Positions 38,014 to 46,930 of a stretch of 64,000 nt of DNA are shown piece after piece. The notes under the pieces were generated by a model, which saw nothing but the letters and a program-made list of their open reading frames with translations, did not search any database and was not told the DNA's origin. A program made the translations under genes and the position numbers. Positions within the stretch are counted from its first letter, which is position 1; every line of letters begins with the position of its first letter. Origin of the DNA: Syntrophaceae bacterium (lineage in GTDB: Bacteria > Desulfobacterota > Syntrophia > Syntrophales > PHBD01); contig JABLXX010000002.1 in the NCBI GenBank assembly GCA_013177825.1, positions 496,001-560,000 of the forward strand, read 5' to 3'.

Positions 38014-39981
38014 TCAGGGCGTTACGACGGCGAAGGTGCCGGGCGCCTTGTCGAACAGACCGAAAAAGCGAATCAGGTCGATCGTGCTGCCGATGATCTT
38101 CAGGTCCTTGCTCATCAGCGTGTCCTTCACTCCGGCGGTGCCGGCCGTCATCCCGATGAAGATCTCCTTCGTCAGGGTCAGCGTCGCGTGGGCATCGGCC
38201 GCCGGTGCTGCCTTCCTGTAGTGCAAGACTGCATTCTCGATCCAGAGCACGAAGGATTCCCGGGTATCGGATATCACCAGGTTGATCTTGAGATCCTTTC
38301 CCTCCGCGGCGGGGCCGTTCAGGCTGGCGGCCATGGCGTCGAGAAAGCGCTCGACCGGTGTCTGACCGAGCAGATCCAGGGCGTAGCTGCGATCGATACC
38401 CTTCTTCGGGGAGCCGTGACGCAGCTCATCGGCCGCGGTCAGGTAGCTGTTGCGCCAGGTGGCCGCTTCGGCCGTGTAGCCCATCTGGTCATAGGTGCGC
38501 GCCAGCAGGTCGATGGCTGTCCTGTTGCCGGGCTGCGCGAAGACAACATGGTTCAGCAGCTCCGCTGTCCAACGGTAGTCCCCCCCGTCGAATGCGGCCT
38601 GCGCTGCCGCGATGGCCTTGTCGGCGCCGATCAGGTCGATGTAGCGCCTGGCCGACTCCTCGGGAGGCAGCGGATTCAGATTCGCGGGGTTGCCGTCGTA
38701 AAAGCCCATGTAGAACTGGTAGACGGCCTTGATGTTGTGCCGCAGGTCGCCGTAGTAGCCACGCGCGGAGAGAAAGGACTCCAGTGACGCGGGAAGCCTC
38801 ACCATGTCGGCGATTTCGCGTGCCGTGTGGCCGGCGTTGATGAGGCGTACCGTCTGGTCGTGCGTGTATTTGTAGACGTCGCGGTGTTTGGCGATGAGTT
38901 TGGCGATTCGCTCCCGCCCCCACACCGGCCAGTTGTGCTGGGCGAAGAAAACCTCGTCGCTGGCAGTCTCCTGGACCGCCTCGTCCAGGAAGTTCGCCCA
39001 GCGAAGGGAATCGCGGACCTTGGCGCCGCGGACCGGCAGGAGATTGTGAATGGTGTGCTGGAGAATCTCCGCGCCGCAGTAAGCCTTTCGATCGGGAAGC
39101 CGGAAGGTCATCTCCGCGGGTGCCTCCGTTTGGGGCACATTGTAGAAAATGAACCGGATGCCGTCGATGACCACCCCTTCCCTGGACTGCCGGATGATCC
39201 GGGTGGGCGGCAGGATGCCGAAATGGCCATATGCCACAGCCTTGCCCAGGCCGGTATCGACCAAGCCTTTCACGGAGCGCGTAAGGCCTTTGCCGAACTG
39301 GTAGGAGGATCGGCGCCCCATGGCGGGTCCGACCAGGACATTTTCACTGGTTGCCTCCTCCATGAAGCCCTCCGGCACGATCACCGGGATCTTTCGCTCG
39401 GCCGCTTCCCGGGGGGAAATCACGCCCAGGACGCCGCCGAAATGATCGATGTGGCTGTGGGTGATGACGATCGCCGAGACCGGCTTGTCGCCCAGGTGCC
39501 TGCGTGCAAAGGCGATCGCCGCGGCCGCCGTTTCGCGGCAGGTCAGCGGATCGACCACGATCCAGCCGGTGTTGCCTTCGATCAGCGTCATGTTGGCGAT
39601 GTCGAAACCGCGCAGCTGGTAGACACCCTCCGTCACCCTGAACAGGCCGATCCGGGAATTGAGGATTGCGTGCCGCCAGAGGCTCGGATTGACCGTTGGC
39701 GGTGCCTTGCCCACGACAAAGGTGAAGTCGTCGAAATCGATCAGAACGTCTCCCGTCGAGGTAGTGATTTTTCCGTCTGGGCGGGCGATGAAGCCGCGAC
39801 TCGCGTCCTCGATGTCCCTGGGGTCGTCCAGCTTCAGCGACTGAGCAAACCGCTCGTTGGCCTTCATCGTGAAGGGCGTGGCATCGACGGCCGCTCCGCC
39901 GATGCCGGAGTACCTTCCGCCGCAACCGGTGATGAAACCTGCAAGGGCCATCACGAGGACGATTTCGGCAATTCTTTTCAT
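38014..39981 (-). CDS. Alkylsulfatase (SdsA/YjcS-type metallo-beta-lactamase fold), lipoprotein
   Basis: A 655-residue protein with a lipoprotein signal (lipobox FITGC, residues about 16-20). The metallo-beta-lactamase domain has ITHSHIDHFGG (zinc ligands) near residue 178, and later GAEILQHTIHNLLPVRGAKV, which fits the alkylsulfatase family. The middle helical dimerisation domain (MGFYDGNPANLNPLPPEESA) and C-terminal SCP2-like sterol-carrier domain follow in the usual order. It would cleave primary alkyl sulfates at the cell envelope. The start has CGGAG upstream. It is followed by the CrtC-like gene, so the pair may process lipophilic compounds. Confidence 0.88.
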   Translation of the reverse strand: MKRIAEIVLVMALAGFITGCGGRYSGIGGAAVDATPFTMKANERFAQSLKLDDPRDIEDASRGFIARPDGKITTSTGDVLIDFDDFTFVVGKAPPTVNPSLWRHAILNSRIGLFRVTEGVYQLRGFDIANMTLIEGNTGWIVVDPLTCRETAAAAIAFARRHLGDKPVSAIVITHSHIDHFGGVLGVISPREAAERKIPVIVPEGFMEEATSENVLVGPAMGRRSSYQFGKGLTRSVKGLVDTGLGKAVAYGHFGILPPTRIIRQSREGVVIDGIRFIFYNVPQTEAPAEMTFRLPDRKAYCGAEILQHTIHNLLPVRGAKVRDSLRWANFLDEAVQETASDEVFFAQHNWPVWGRERIAKLIAKHRDVYKYTHDQTVRLINAGHTAREIADMVRLPASLESFLSARGYYGDLRHNIKAVYQFYMGFYDGNPANLNPLPPEESARRYIDLIGADKAIAAAQAAFDGGDYRWTAELLNHVVFAQPGNRTAIDLLARTYDQMGYTAEAATWRNSYLTAADELRHGSPKKGIDRSYALDLLGQTPVERFLDAMAASLNGPAAEGKDLKINLVISDTRESFVLWIENAVLHYRKAAPAADAHATLTLTKEIFIGMTAGTAGVKDTLMSKDLKIIGSTIDLIRFFGLFDKAPGTFAVVTP

Positions 39982-40000
39982 GGCCGGTCTCCGAGGGAAA

Positions 40001-40050
40001 GAAATGGGTCAGATTATTTTTGCATTTTAAAAATAAATCTGACCCATTTC
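40001..40050. repeat. REP-like palindrome (GGGTCAGA type)
   Basis: GAAATGGGTCAGATTATTTT is mirrored by AATAAATCTGACCCATTTC with a single bulge, a stem of about 20 bp around a short loop. It sits 20 bases before the alkylsulfatase gene on its upstream side. Short AAATGGGTCAGA-type palindromes are commonly linked to RAYT transposases. Confidence 0.65.
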
Positions 40051-40176
40051 TCTCGGGCTGGCAAGGGCAAATGGCCGGAGTCGGCCTAACGGGCTTGATG
40101 CTTGATCGGATACGTGATGTAGTGATTTGAGATACGGCTGTATCGTCAGGAGAATCCGGACGGATATGACTTTTCC

Positions 40177-40452
40177 ATGACGGAATCGGCAGGGATGCGG
40201 ATGACGGCGGATTCGGAATTCAGGAAAATTTCGGTGGAGTGCTACAGCGGCTTCAAGGCGAATGAGCGCCCCGTCGCTTTCACCTGTGAAGGGGAGCGCC
40301 GCGAGATACTCGAAATCTCCGATCGCTGGTATGAAGGCGGTCTGGATAACGGCAGGGCCGTCGTCAACTATTTCAAGGTGAAGACCACGGACGGCCGCAT
40401 CTGCCTTCTACGCTACGAGGCAGAGTCGGATTCATGGTCGTTGCGCATGTGA
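40177..40452 (+). CDS. Small hypothetical protein, 91 residues
   Basis: A compact soluble protein with EFRKISVECYSGFKANERPV and, near its end, VKTTDGRICLLRYEAESDSW: a beta-rich fold typical of small unassigned proteins. The middle has EISDRWYEGG. I recall similar proteins annotated only as hypothetical in deltaproteobacteria. Starts at 40177, 40195 or 40201 are possible; the last has AGGGA seven bases upstream. It stands alone on the plus strand. Confidence 0.6.
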   Translation: MTESAGMRMTADSEFRKISVECYSGFKANERPVAFTCEGERREILEISDRWYEGGLDNGRAVVNYFKVKTTDGRICLLRYEAESDSWSLRM

Positions 40453-40515
40453 CCGGCGGCTGTGCCGGCACGGGAAGAACCGGACCGGTGTCCGGAAGAA
40501 AGAAACGCCGCTCCC

Positions 40516-40884
40516 TCAATAGTGCATCTTCGTCTTGCTCGAAGTCCTTGATTTAATATCGTAAACCACGTTGTTCTTGAAGTAGATGTCGATCATGGTC
40601 GTTTCGGATTTCCACTCGGCGCCGATCCCCACGGCGTGGGTGACGACCCCCGTTCCCGTGATATTCTTTTCCAGGTAGCCGTACTGCCAAATCTCGACCT
40701 GGCTCTTGGCGTCGTATTCCGTATCCGCCGGTTCGCCGCATATCCGCAGGACATCTTCCTTGGTCGATTTCCCGATGAGGATGTTCTGCTTGACAGCCTC
40801 TGCATCGATTCTCTTGCCCACCGTCGTACAGGACAGGATGAACAGGGACAAGACGAGAACAATTGGAAGCGTTCTCCGGTTCAT
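40516..40884 (-). CDS. Small lipoprotein with BamE/SmpA-like domain
   Basis: A 122-residue lipoprotein (lipobox LFILSC, Cys at residue 19). Its core, LIGKSTKEDVLRICGEP, then VEIWQYGYL and TMIDIYFKNNVVYDI, is the BamE/SmpA-OmlA fold signature: a G-x-S/T-x-x-[ED]-[VL] turn, a Gly-Glu-Pro, and two strands. The Cys and Gly-rich loop differ from true BamE, so a role in outer-membrane assembly is only possible. CAGGAG precedes the ATG. Confidence 0.78.
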   Translation of the reverse strand: MNRRTLPIVLVLSLFILSCTTVGKRIDAEAVKQNILIGKSTKEDVLRICGEPADTEYDAKSQVEIWQYGYLEKNITGTGVVTHAVGIGAEWKSETTMIDIYFKNNVVYDIKSRTSSKTKMHY

Positions 40885-40968
40885 GGTTTCACTCCTGAAA
40901 TGTTTATCGGTTTCATACCGGTCCTTCAGGCAGCATGCCGCGCAGACATACCGCCCGGATGATCGCCG

Positions 40969-41163
40969 CTACTCGTACAGATCCTGGTGCTTCAGGTGAA
41001 TGGGCGGCATCTTCTCGGGGACCTGGGTGATGCATTCCGTATACTTCTGCTTGAGTTTTCCGTCTTCCCCGTATCGACGTTCCTCGTAGCATTTCTGAAC
41101 GGTCACGGGAGCGCAGGAAGCCAGAAACAGGATACAAAACAGCAGGATCAAGCATCGTTTCAT
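40969..41163 (-). CDS. Small lipoprotein, 64 residues
   Basis: Signal peptide MKRCLILLFCILFLASCAP with lipobox LASC, then a short Lys/Glu-rich tail (KCYEERRYGEDGKLKQKYTE). AAAAGGAGG precedes the ATG at 41163. It has one further Cys pair that could be paired in the periplasm. No family recognised. It lies 74 bases after the caspase-like gene on the same strand, and may share its transcript. Confidence 0.65.
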   Translation of the reverse strand: MKRCLILLFCILFLASCAPVTVQKCYEERRYGEDGKLKQKYTECITQVPEKMPPIHLKHQDLYE

Positions 41164-41237
41164 AAAGCCATTCCTCCTTTTGGATTCTTGTTCGCCATGC
41201 GTCGACAGGCCGCATGATTCCCCTACACTTGAAAACT

Positions 41238-42596
41238 TCACTGGCTGATGCTCAATGCCGGATCGAACTTGCCCGACACGGTCGGTGATTGGGCACTGAC
41301 TGTTTCCCGCCGGACCTGCTCCGACAGATAGGGGATCAGTTCTCCCAGGGTGATATGGCCGTCCCGGTTGTAGTCCGCGTCACCGTTGAGGCCCTTGAGG
41401 AGACAATAGGTAAACACGCCGTGACCGCCGCCCCACTGCCGGCCTTCCTGAGAAAACTGCTTGTCGTCCGATGCGCTGATGACGGCGACGCCGTCACCGA
41501 CCTTGGAGAGGGTCTGGATGCCGGAACTGATGGGATTGATGTTGACGCCCCTGCTCGCGCGCCTGGCGATGTCGAAGGACTGCCCGATGCCTCCGGAATG
41601 GCAGGCGTCCGCAATCACCACAACCTTTCTGGCCTTGATAAAGCGCTTCAGGGCCGTCTCGATGTCCCACATCGGGAATCCTGTCGTGGCCACGTCGTCG
41701 TACTGGCAATCATAGGGAAGGAGGAAAAGGTTCTGAGGGTGGTCGGGGGACTGGGGACTGCCGTGTCCTGCAAAATAGATCAGAACCGTATCTTCTTCGA
41801 GCGCCTGGCCCAGCCAGTTGAAGAGGGCGTTTCGGATGTTTCGCGCCGTCGCCTCCGAATCGAGGAATATCCTGACCTGGGACGGGGCGTATCGTCCCCC
41901 TTTCTGCGATATCAGCCAGTCGTGGAAGGCCTGTGCATCGGCGGCGGCGTAACGCAGGCCGGCGATCCGGGAGTCTTTGTAATTGGTGATGCCGATGATG
42001 ACGGCCCATTTCTGTCCCTGAACGGTTCGCATACCCGCTTCTTCCCGGCTCCCGGCGGCCGGCGACACTTTCGCCTGCCCCTCACTCCCCTCCATGCCGG
42101 CATCCGTCCGGACGACCTCCACATCGACGAAACCGTCGTTGTCTACGGTGCATCCATAGCAGTCGTTTATCCGTAAATAGAGGGTTCCCTCCTCTTTCGG
42201 TCTGAAAAGATACTCATAGCCCACTCCGAAGGGCTCGCCATTCTCGCCGATCTTGCCGATCAGGGCGCCGGCGCTCCATTTCCGAACGACGTTATTGACG
42301 GGCGGGCAGGAAGAGCTGTGGGTCTCGACGCCGGAGGGGCTCGTCCATCCGCATAGAATGCCGGCATGCCATCGGCCTCGTGCGGAAATCTGATATGAAG
42401 CATTCTTCTGGATGATGACTCCTGAATTTCTCCATTCATTCGCCTGTGCATACACCCGCGACGACTTTTTCTGAACCTTCTGGTCGAGCCGGACCGGATC
42501 GACTTTCTCCGCGTACTTGAAGCCGGAACAGCCTGCCAGAAACATCAGGAGCACACAAAAGACCATCCGCCATTTCGAACCTGCAAGAAGATTCAT
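41238..42596 (-). CDS. Caspase-like (peptidase C14) lipoprotein with EF-hand-like loop
   Basis: A 452-residue lipoprotein (signal with lipobox FLAGC, residues about 20-24). Residues about 40-170 form a beta-rich domain (RNSGVIIQKNASYQISARGR, GTLYLRINDCYGCTVDNDG) like the PA-IL/galactose-binding type. A metacaspase domain spans about 205-440, with catalytic His in YFAGHGSP (about 275) and Cys in IADACHSGGI (about 329). A calcium-binding-like loop DYNRDGHITLGEL lies near 406 within the C-terminal part. The ATG at 42596 has AGGGGA upstream; 42620 is possible. It would act in the envelope; substrate unknown. Confidence 0.85.
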   Translation of the reverse strand: MNLLAGSKWRMVFCVLLMFLAGCSGFKYAEKVDPVRLDQKVQKKSSRVYAQANEWRNSGVIIQKNASYQISARGRWHAGILCGWTSPSGVETHSSSCPPVNNVVRKWSAGALIGKIGENGEPFGVGYEYLFRPKEEGTLYLRINDCYGCTVDNDGFVDVEVVRTDAGMEGSEGQAKVSPAAGSREEAGMRTVQGQKWAVIIGITNYKDSRIAGLRYAAADAQAFHDWLISQKGGRYAPSQVRIFLDSEATARNIRNALFNWLGQALEEDTVLIYFAGHGSPQSPDHPQNLFLLPYDCQYDDVATTGFPMWDIETALKRFIKARKVVVIADACHSGGIGQSFDIARRASRGVNINPISSGIQTLSKVGDGVAVISASDDKQFSQEGRQWGGGHGVFTYCLLKGLNGDADYNRDGHITLGELIPYLSEQVRRETVSAQSPTVSGKFDPALSISQ

Positions 42597-42625
42597 AAAC
42601 ATTCCCCTGGGTGACATCATCAGAA

Positions 42626-42655
42626 AAACAAAAACCCCGTCCTCTTGCGAGAAAC
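42626..42655 (-). terminator. Intrinsic terminator upstream of the caspase-like gene
   Basis: On the minus strand, CCCCGT, a loop with further pairing (CTC/GAG) and ACGGGG are followed by TTTTTGTTTTT. It lies between the M24 peptidase gene and the caspase-like gene, so these are separate units unless it acts as an attenuator. Confidence 0.75.
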
Positions 42656-42855
42656 GGGGCTGTCGGGCCGATCCATAAAGCCTCCCTGGATGAAAAGAGA
42701 AAAAGACCTGTAGAGCGTTTGCATTCGTGAAGAAACGTTACGGCCAGACCCGGGAATTATGCAAGCTTTTTATAGGGGCCGGGGACAACGCGTCAGGCGC
42801 AACCCATTCTGCAGCGCGAAAGACAAGGCTTCCGGCATCGTCACACCTGACTCCC

Positions 42856-44025
42856 TCAAACGTCGATGACCGTCAGCTCCAGAGGCGTTTTGCAAAGCAT
42901 CTCTCCGCCGTCCTTCGTGACCAGCACCGGGCACTCAAGCCTCATGCCGCACACGCCGGGGACGGTCATGGCCAGGAATGCCACTTCGACGACATTCTCC
43001 TCGAGAACGACATCGCGGAATTCATCGTTGTTGACGATGGCCGGATACCATTCATGGCCGAATACGCCGAGTCCGTGGCCGAAAGAGGGGATGGTGTACT
43101 GGGCGTAACCCAGTTCCGCCACCTGATCCATCACCGCCTTGCTGATATCGCCGACCTTGTTCCCCGCCTTGAAATTGCGGACGATCGTTTCCGCCGTTTT
43201 AAGATAGGCGTCGGCCAGCTTCCTTTGCTCCGCCGACGGCTTTCCCAGGATGAAATTGTGGGCAAGGTCCGAAGGGTACAGCTGATAAAGCGGGTGCAGA
43301 TCGACGATGATGTTTTCACCCTTCTGCACCATTTTCTGGGTGGGCTGGGTCGTTCCGTTCATGGAATACGTCGCCCTGTATCCGGATGCAACCTCGGACG
43401 ATCCGGTGATTGCCCAGTGGTATTCGCTGCCCAAGCGGCGCAGTTCCATTTCGCCGATGCCGGCGATTTCCGTTTCCGTCATGCCGATCTCCAGTGAATC
43501 CCCGACGCATTTGATTCCGGCGTCCGCCATGGCGGCTGCCTGGCGCATCAGCTTGATTTCGCCCGGTTCCTTGACATAGGAGGCCCGGTCCACGACGTGA
43601 ATCGCGTTGACGAACGTCGCCTCCGGCAGCGCATTTTTCAGGAGTTCGTATTCCGTGGCAAACAGGTATCCCGTATTCCCGCGGGGGGAATGGCCGAGCT
43701 CCACGCCGATCCTTCCCTTTTCGGCGCCGTTCTGCCGGATGAAATGGATGACGAGGTCCATGAGATCCATGCCGGGCAGGGGGGCATAGGATGAGATGCT
43801 GCCCAGCCAGGACTCATTCTTCAGCCGCTCGCAGTCGAGCAGCATGGAAACCAGGCCGGCATTGCCGTCTTTCGACACGATCACGGCGCTTCTCCAGGGG
43901 ACGAAAGCGCCGGACACGTAGCTCAGGCTTACCGTTCGCATGCCCACGAAAAGATCGAGATCGGACTTCTTCATCTCTTCCTGTATCTTCGTTATCCGCT
44001 TGGGATAGTCAATATAAGTGTTCAT
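42856..44025 (-). CDS. M24 family metallopeptidase (Xaa-Pro aminopeptidase/creatinase fold)
   Basis: A 389-residue enzyme with an N-terminal creatinase-like domain (residues about 1-140) and a pita-bread catalytic domain. Metal ligands are visible in order: Asp in IIVDLHPLY, Asp in PSDLAHNF, His in SFGHGLGVFGHEW, then Glu in VVEVAFLA and Glu in RLECPVLV. Members cleave Xaa-Pro peptides or creatine-like amidines. I favour a peptidase, since residues specific for creatinase are not evident. AGCGGAGGAG precedes the ATG. It is transcribed alone, with a terminator after it. Confidence 0.88.
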   Translation of the reverse strand: MNTYIDYPKRITKIQEEMKKSDLDLFVGMRTVSLSYVSGAFVPWRSAVIVSKDGNAGLVSMLLDCERLKNESWLGSISSYAPLPGMDLMDLVIHFIRQNGAEKGRIGVELGHSPRGNTGYLFATEYELLKNALPEATFVNAIHVVDRASYVKEPGEIKLMRQAAAMADAGIKCVGDSLEIGMTETEIAGIGEMELRRLGSEYHWAITGSSEVASGYRATYSMNGTTQPTQKMVQKGENIIVDLHPLYQLYPSDLAHNFILGKPSAEQRKLADAYLKTAETIVRNFKAGNKVGDISKAVMDQVAELGYAQYTIPSFGHGLGVFGHEWYPAIVNNDEFRDVVLEENVVEVAFLAMTVPGVCGMRLECPVLVTKDGGEMLCKTPLELTVIDV

Positions 44026-44337
44026 ATCTCCTCCGCTATTATGAAGTCTGACAAGAAACTGCTGTCATCGGAGGGGAGTGTAGGCTGGTTGCGGCTGCAA
44101 GTCAAGGCGACCAATGAGTTGCATTCCCAGTAGTGGATTGTGCGATGGGTGCGGCCGGGTGGTGTTGACTGCCGTCTTTTTCAAGTGCTCACTGAATTTC
44201 AGCGGCAGCAAGGTCATGGCGGATGTGTGTGAGAGTAAAATCTCTCAAAGTGATCCGTCCACTGCTGACCGTTGGGACGATACGCAACCGAAAAAGAAAA
44301 GGGCTCAACCGTAAACGGCTAAGCCCTTGTTTTTCCC
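44026..44337. other. Intergenic stretch between M24 gene and tRNA-Thr
   Basis: This 312-base region holds the tRNA terminator at its right end. A plus-strand frame at 44114-44314 has no ribosome site and reads as unstructured residues; I do not call it. Confidence 0.5.
44301..44326 (-). terminator. Intrinsic terminator after tRNA-Thr
   Basis: On the minus strand, GGGCTTAGCCGT...ACGGTTGAGCCC with a T-rich tail (TTTTCTTTTT) follows the tRNA 3' end by about a dozen bases. Confidence 0.7.
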
Positions 44338-44413
44338 TGGAGCCGATGAGGAGATTCGAACTCCTGACCTGGCGATTACGAATCGCCTGCTCTACCAGCT
44401 GAGCTACATCGGC
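44338..44413 (-). tRNA. tRNA-Thr (anticodon CGT), CCA encoded
   Basis: Reading the minus strand, GCCGATG pairs with CATCGGC as acceptor stem, with D-arm GCTCAGCTGGTAGAGC, anticodon arm GGCGA-TTCGTAA-TCGCC, and T-arm GGAG-TTCGAAT-CTCC, then the discriminator and encoded CCA. The anticodon CGT reads ACG (Thr). All arms are canonical, and 76 bases is the standard length. Confidence 0.97.
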
Positions 44414-44447
44414 ATGATGCGTCTGAGTGGCTGAAAACAGAGGACCG

Positions 44448-44476
44448 CTTTTACCCCAAGGATTGAGGCTTGTCAA
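44448..44476 (-). promoter_or_regulatory. Promoter of tRNA-Thr
   Basis: Minus strand TTGACA (44476-44471), 17-base spacer, TAAAAG (44453-44448), about 35 bases before the tRNA. Confidence 0.65.
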
Positions 44477-44485
44477 GCCTTTCCC

Positions 44486-44513
44486 TTGACATTCGGAGGC
44501 GGTCTGGTATGCT
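44486..44513 (+). promoter_or_regulatory. Promoter of the CHASE2 adenylate cyclase gene
   Basis: TTGACA (44486-44491), 16-base spacer and TATGCT (44508-44513), giving a leader of about 20 bases that just accommodates the ribosome site GGAGGGAGG before ATG 44541. It is back to back with the tRNA promoter, nine bases between the -35 boxes. Confidence 0.7.
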
Positions 44514-44540
44514 CGCCGCATCTTTGCCGGAGGGAGGGCC

Positions 44541-46790
44541 ATGAAGGATAAACTCGGGAAGCTCCTCACGATATCCCCCCTGACCATCACCATCGCCATT
44601 ACCTTCGTGATCGTCGTCCTGTTCTTCGTGAACCCGCCCTTTCTCCACTTCATGGAACTGAAAACCCTGGACCTGCGCATGGTTTCCCGGGGGAAAGTGG
44701 CGCCTCTCGACGCGGTCGTCATCGCCACCGTGGACGAAAAGAGCCTGAGCGAACTGGGACGCTGGCCCTGGCCGCGGACGACCATGGCCGGCCTCGTGGA
44801 CAAGCTGAAGAAGGACGGGGCCAGGGCGGTGGGCTTCGATATCGTGTTCGCCGAGCCCGACGAAAACTCGAGCCTCAAGGCGCTGGGCGCCCTGCAGAAG
44901 GAGCTGAGAGGAGCGGCGAGCCCCGCGGTCATGAAGATCCTGGAGCGCAAGCGGGCCGGTGCCGACACGGACTCCGCCCTGGCGCGGGCCATGGAAAAGG
45001 CGGAGAACGTATCCCTTGGATATTTCTTCCATCTCTCCAAGAAGGATGTAGCCCACATCACGGAGGACGAGGCGGAGGAGCGGTCTTCCCTCATCGCCAG
45101 TTCCCGCTACCAGATTGTGGAGGCGAGGCCCGGGGCCAAGCCGGACGACAATGCATTCATTCATGCATTCACGGCAGAGCCGAACCTCCCGGCCGTTTCG
45201 GAAGCCGGTCAGAACAGCGGTTATTTCAATGCGTTCCCCGATGCGGACGGCGTCATCCGATGGTCTCCCCTGGTCATCCGGATGGGCGACAACTTCTACC
45301 ATCCCCTGTCGCTGGCCCTCCTGCAGCAGTATTTCGAATGGGAGCCTCTGATCCTGCAGCTCGCCGACTTCGGTGTGGAAGGAATCCGGATCGGCGACGT
45401 CCAGATCCCCACCGATGAGGCGGGGCGGATCCTGATCAACTATCTCGGTCCCGGGAAGACGTTTCCCCACTATGCGATCTCCGACATCCTGAATGGGAGG
45501 CTGGATCCCGATACGTTCAAGGACAAGATCGTCATCGTCGGAGCGACGGCCATTGGAATCTACGACCTTCGGGTGACCCCCTTCAGCTCCGTGTATCCCG
45601 GAGTGGAGATCCATGCCACCGTCATCGACAACATCCTGAGGAAGAACTTCCTCCAGCGCACCGCCTGGACGTCGCTGGTGGATTTCCTGAGCATCATCGG
45701 CCTCGGGCTCCTCATCGGGCTGGTGCTGCCCCGGTTCAACGCCGTCCGCGGCCTTCTTTTCAGCGCGGTGGTCCTGGCGGGCTTTATCGTCGTGAACACC
45801 CTGCTGTTCACCAGGATGAACGCCTGGCTGAACCTGATCTACCCGGTCCTGGTGATCCTGACCGTGTACGTGGGCGTCACCGTGTACCGCTACATCACCG
45901 AGGAGCGGGAAAAGCAGAAGATCCGCGGGGCGTTCCAGTATTACCTGACCGCCTCGGTCATCAACGAGATGCTCAAGGACCCCACCAAGCTCAAGCTCGG
46001 CGGGGACAAGAAGAACCTGACCGTCCTTTTCTCCGACATCCGAGGGTTCACCACCATCTCGGAGAAGCTCTCGCCGGAGGAGCTGGTCCACCTGCTCAAT
46101 GAGTACCTCACCGCCATGACGGACCTGGTGTTCAAATACAACGGCCTCCTGGACAAGTACATGGGCGACGCCATCATGGCCGTCTGGGGCGCCCCCCTGG
46201 ACCAGCCGGACCACGCCGAGCGGGCCTGCCGGACCGCACTGGAGATGCTCGACGAGCTCAAGAAGCTCCAGAACAGATGGGAGTCCGAAGGCCGTCCGCG
46301 GCTGGACATCGGCGTGGGTATCAATACGGGGGACATGGTCGTCGGCAACATGGGCTCCCAGATGCGCTTCGACTATACCGTCATGGGAGACAGCGTAAAC
46401 CTCGGCTCCCGTCTCGAGGGGATCAACAAGGAATACGGAACCAACATCGTCGTCAGCGAGTTCACCTACGAGACCGTCAAGGACCGGTTCTTCTGCCGCG
46501 AGCTGGATTCCGTCCGGGTGAAGGGCAAGAAGCTCCCCGTCAGGATCTACGAGCTCCTCGGGGAGCAAAGAGACGCCGACCGCTGGGTGCGATGGAGCGG
46601 GGTCTTCGAAGAAGGGCTGGCCCGTTACAAGGAAGGGCGCTGGGACGAGGCGATCGCCCTGTTCCGCCAGGTCCTAAACATCAAGCACGGAGATCCGCCG
46701 TCGGAACTCTACATCTCCCGCTGTGAGTCCCTCAAGGAACACCCGCCGGAAGGCGAGTGGGACGGCGTCTTCACCATGACGAGAAAGTGA
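44541..46790 (+). CDS. CHASE2-domain class III adenylate/guanylate cyclase
   Basis: A 749-residue sensor cyclase. After an N-terminal helix, a CHASE2 periplasmic sensor spans residues about 35-330 (ELKTLDLRMVSRG, PDENSSL), followed by three membrane helices (about 370-450). The class III catalytic domain (about 480-690) has metal-binding LFSDIRGFTTISEKL near 497 and DKYMGDAIMAVWGAP, with FDYTVMGDSVNLGSRLEG as the base-contact region. It probably makes cAMP, since no guanylate-specific residues are evident. A short TPR-like C-terminus (ALYKEGRWDEAIALFRQV type) follows. Confidence 0.88.
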   Translation: MKDKLGKLLTISPLTITIAITFVIVVLFFVNPPFLHFMELKTLDLRMVSRGKVAPLDAVVIATVDEKSLSELGRWPWPRTTMAGLVDKLKKDGARAVGFDIVFAEPDENSSLKALGALQKELRGAASPAVMKILERKRAGADTDSALARAMEKAENVSLGYFFHLSKKDVAHITEDEAEERSSLIASSRYQIVEARPGAKPDDNAFIHAFTAEPNLPAVSEAGQNSGYFNAFPDADGVIRWSPLVIRMGDNFYHPLSLALLQQYFEWEPLILQLADFGVEGIRIGDVQIPTDEAGRILINYLGPGKTFPHYAISDILNGRLDPDTFKDKIVIVGATAIGIYDLRVTPFSSVYPGVEIHATVIDNILRKNFLQRTAWTSLVDFLSIIGLGLLIGLVLPRFNAVRGLLFSAVVLAGFIVVNTLLFTRMNAWLNLIYPVLVILTVYVGVTVYRYITEEREKQKIRGAFQYYLTASVINEMLKDPTKLKLGGDKKNLTVLFSDIRGFTTISEKLSPEELVHLLNEYLTAMTDLVFKYNGLLDKYMGDAIMAVWGAPLDQPDHAERACRTALEMLDELKKLQNRWESEGRPRLDIGVGINTGDMVVGNMGSQMRFDYTVMGDSVNLGSRLEGINKEYGTNIVVSEFTYETVKDRFFCRELDSVRVKGKKLPVRIYELLGEQRDADRWVRWSGVFEEGLARYKEGRWDEAIALFRQVLNIKHGDPPSELYISRCESLKEHPPEGEWDGVFTMTRK

Positions 46791-46930
46791 ACGGCGCGGA
46801 GGAGAGACGACCGACCGCGCGGACTTTTCTTCCGGTTCTACCACCGGGGCGCTGCGTGGAGCCGTCCCGTCCCTCCCGTTGCCGAAGGAAGCGAAATATC
46901 CCTTAGCAGAGACACGGATCAGCACCGATC

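Noticed and set aside
44451-46568. A 705-codon minus-strand frame
   Set aside because: Antisense to the CHASE2 cyclase; typical of long antisense frames in high-GC genes.
46792-46835. Weak terminator after the CHASE2 cyclase gene
   Set aside because: The stem is short (GCGCGG/CCGCGC) and the T-run is broken; not strong enough to call.
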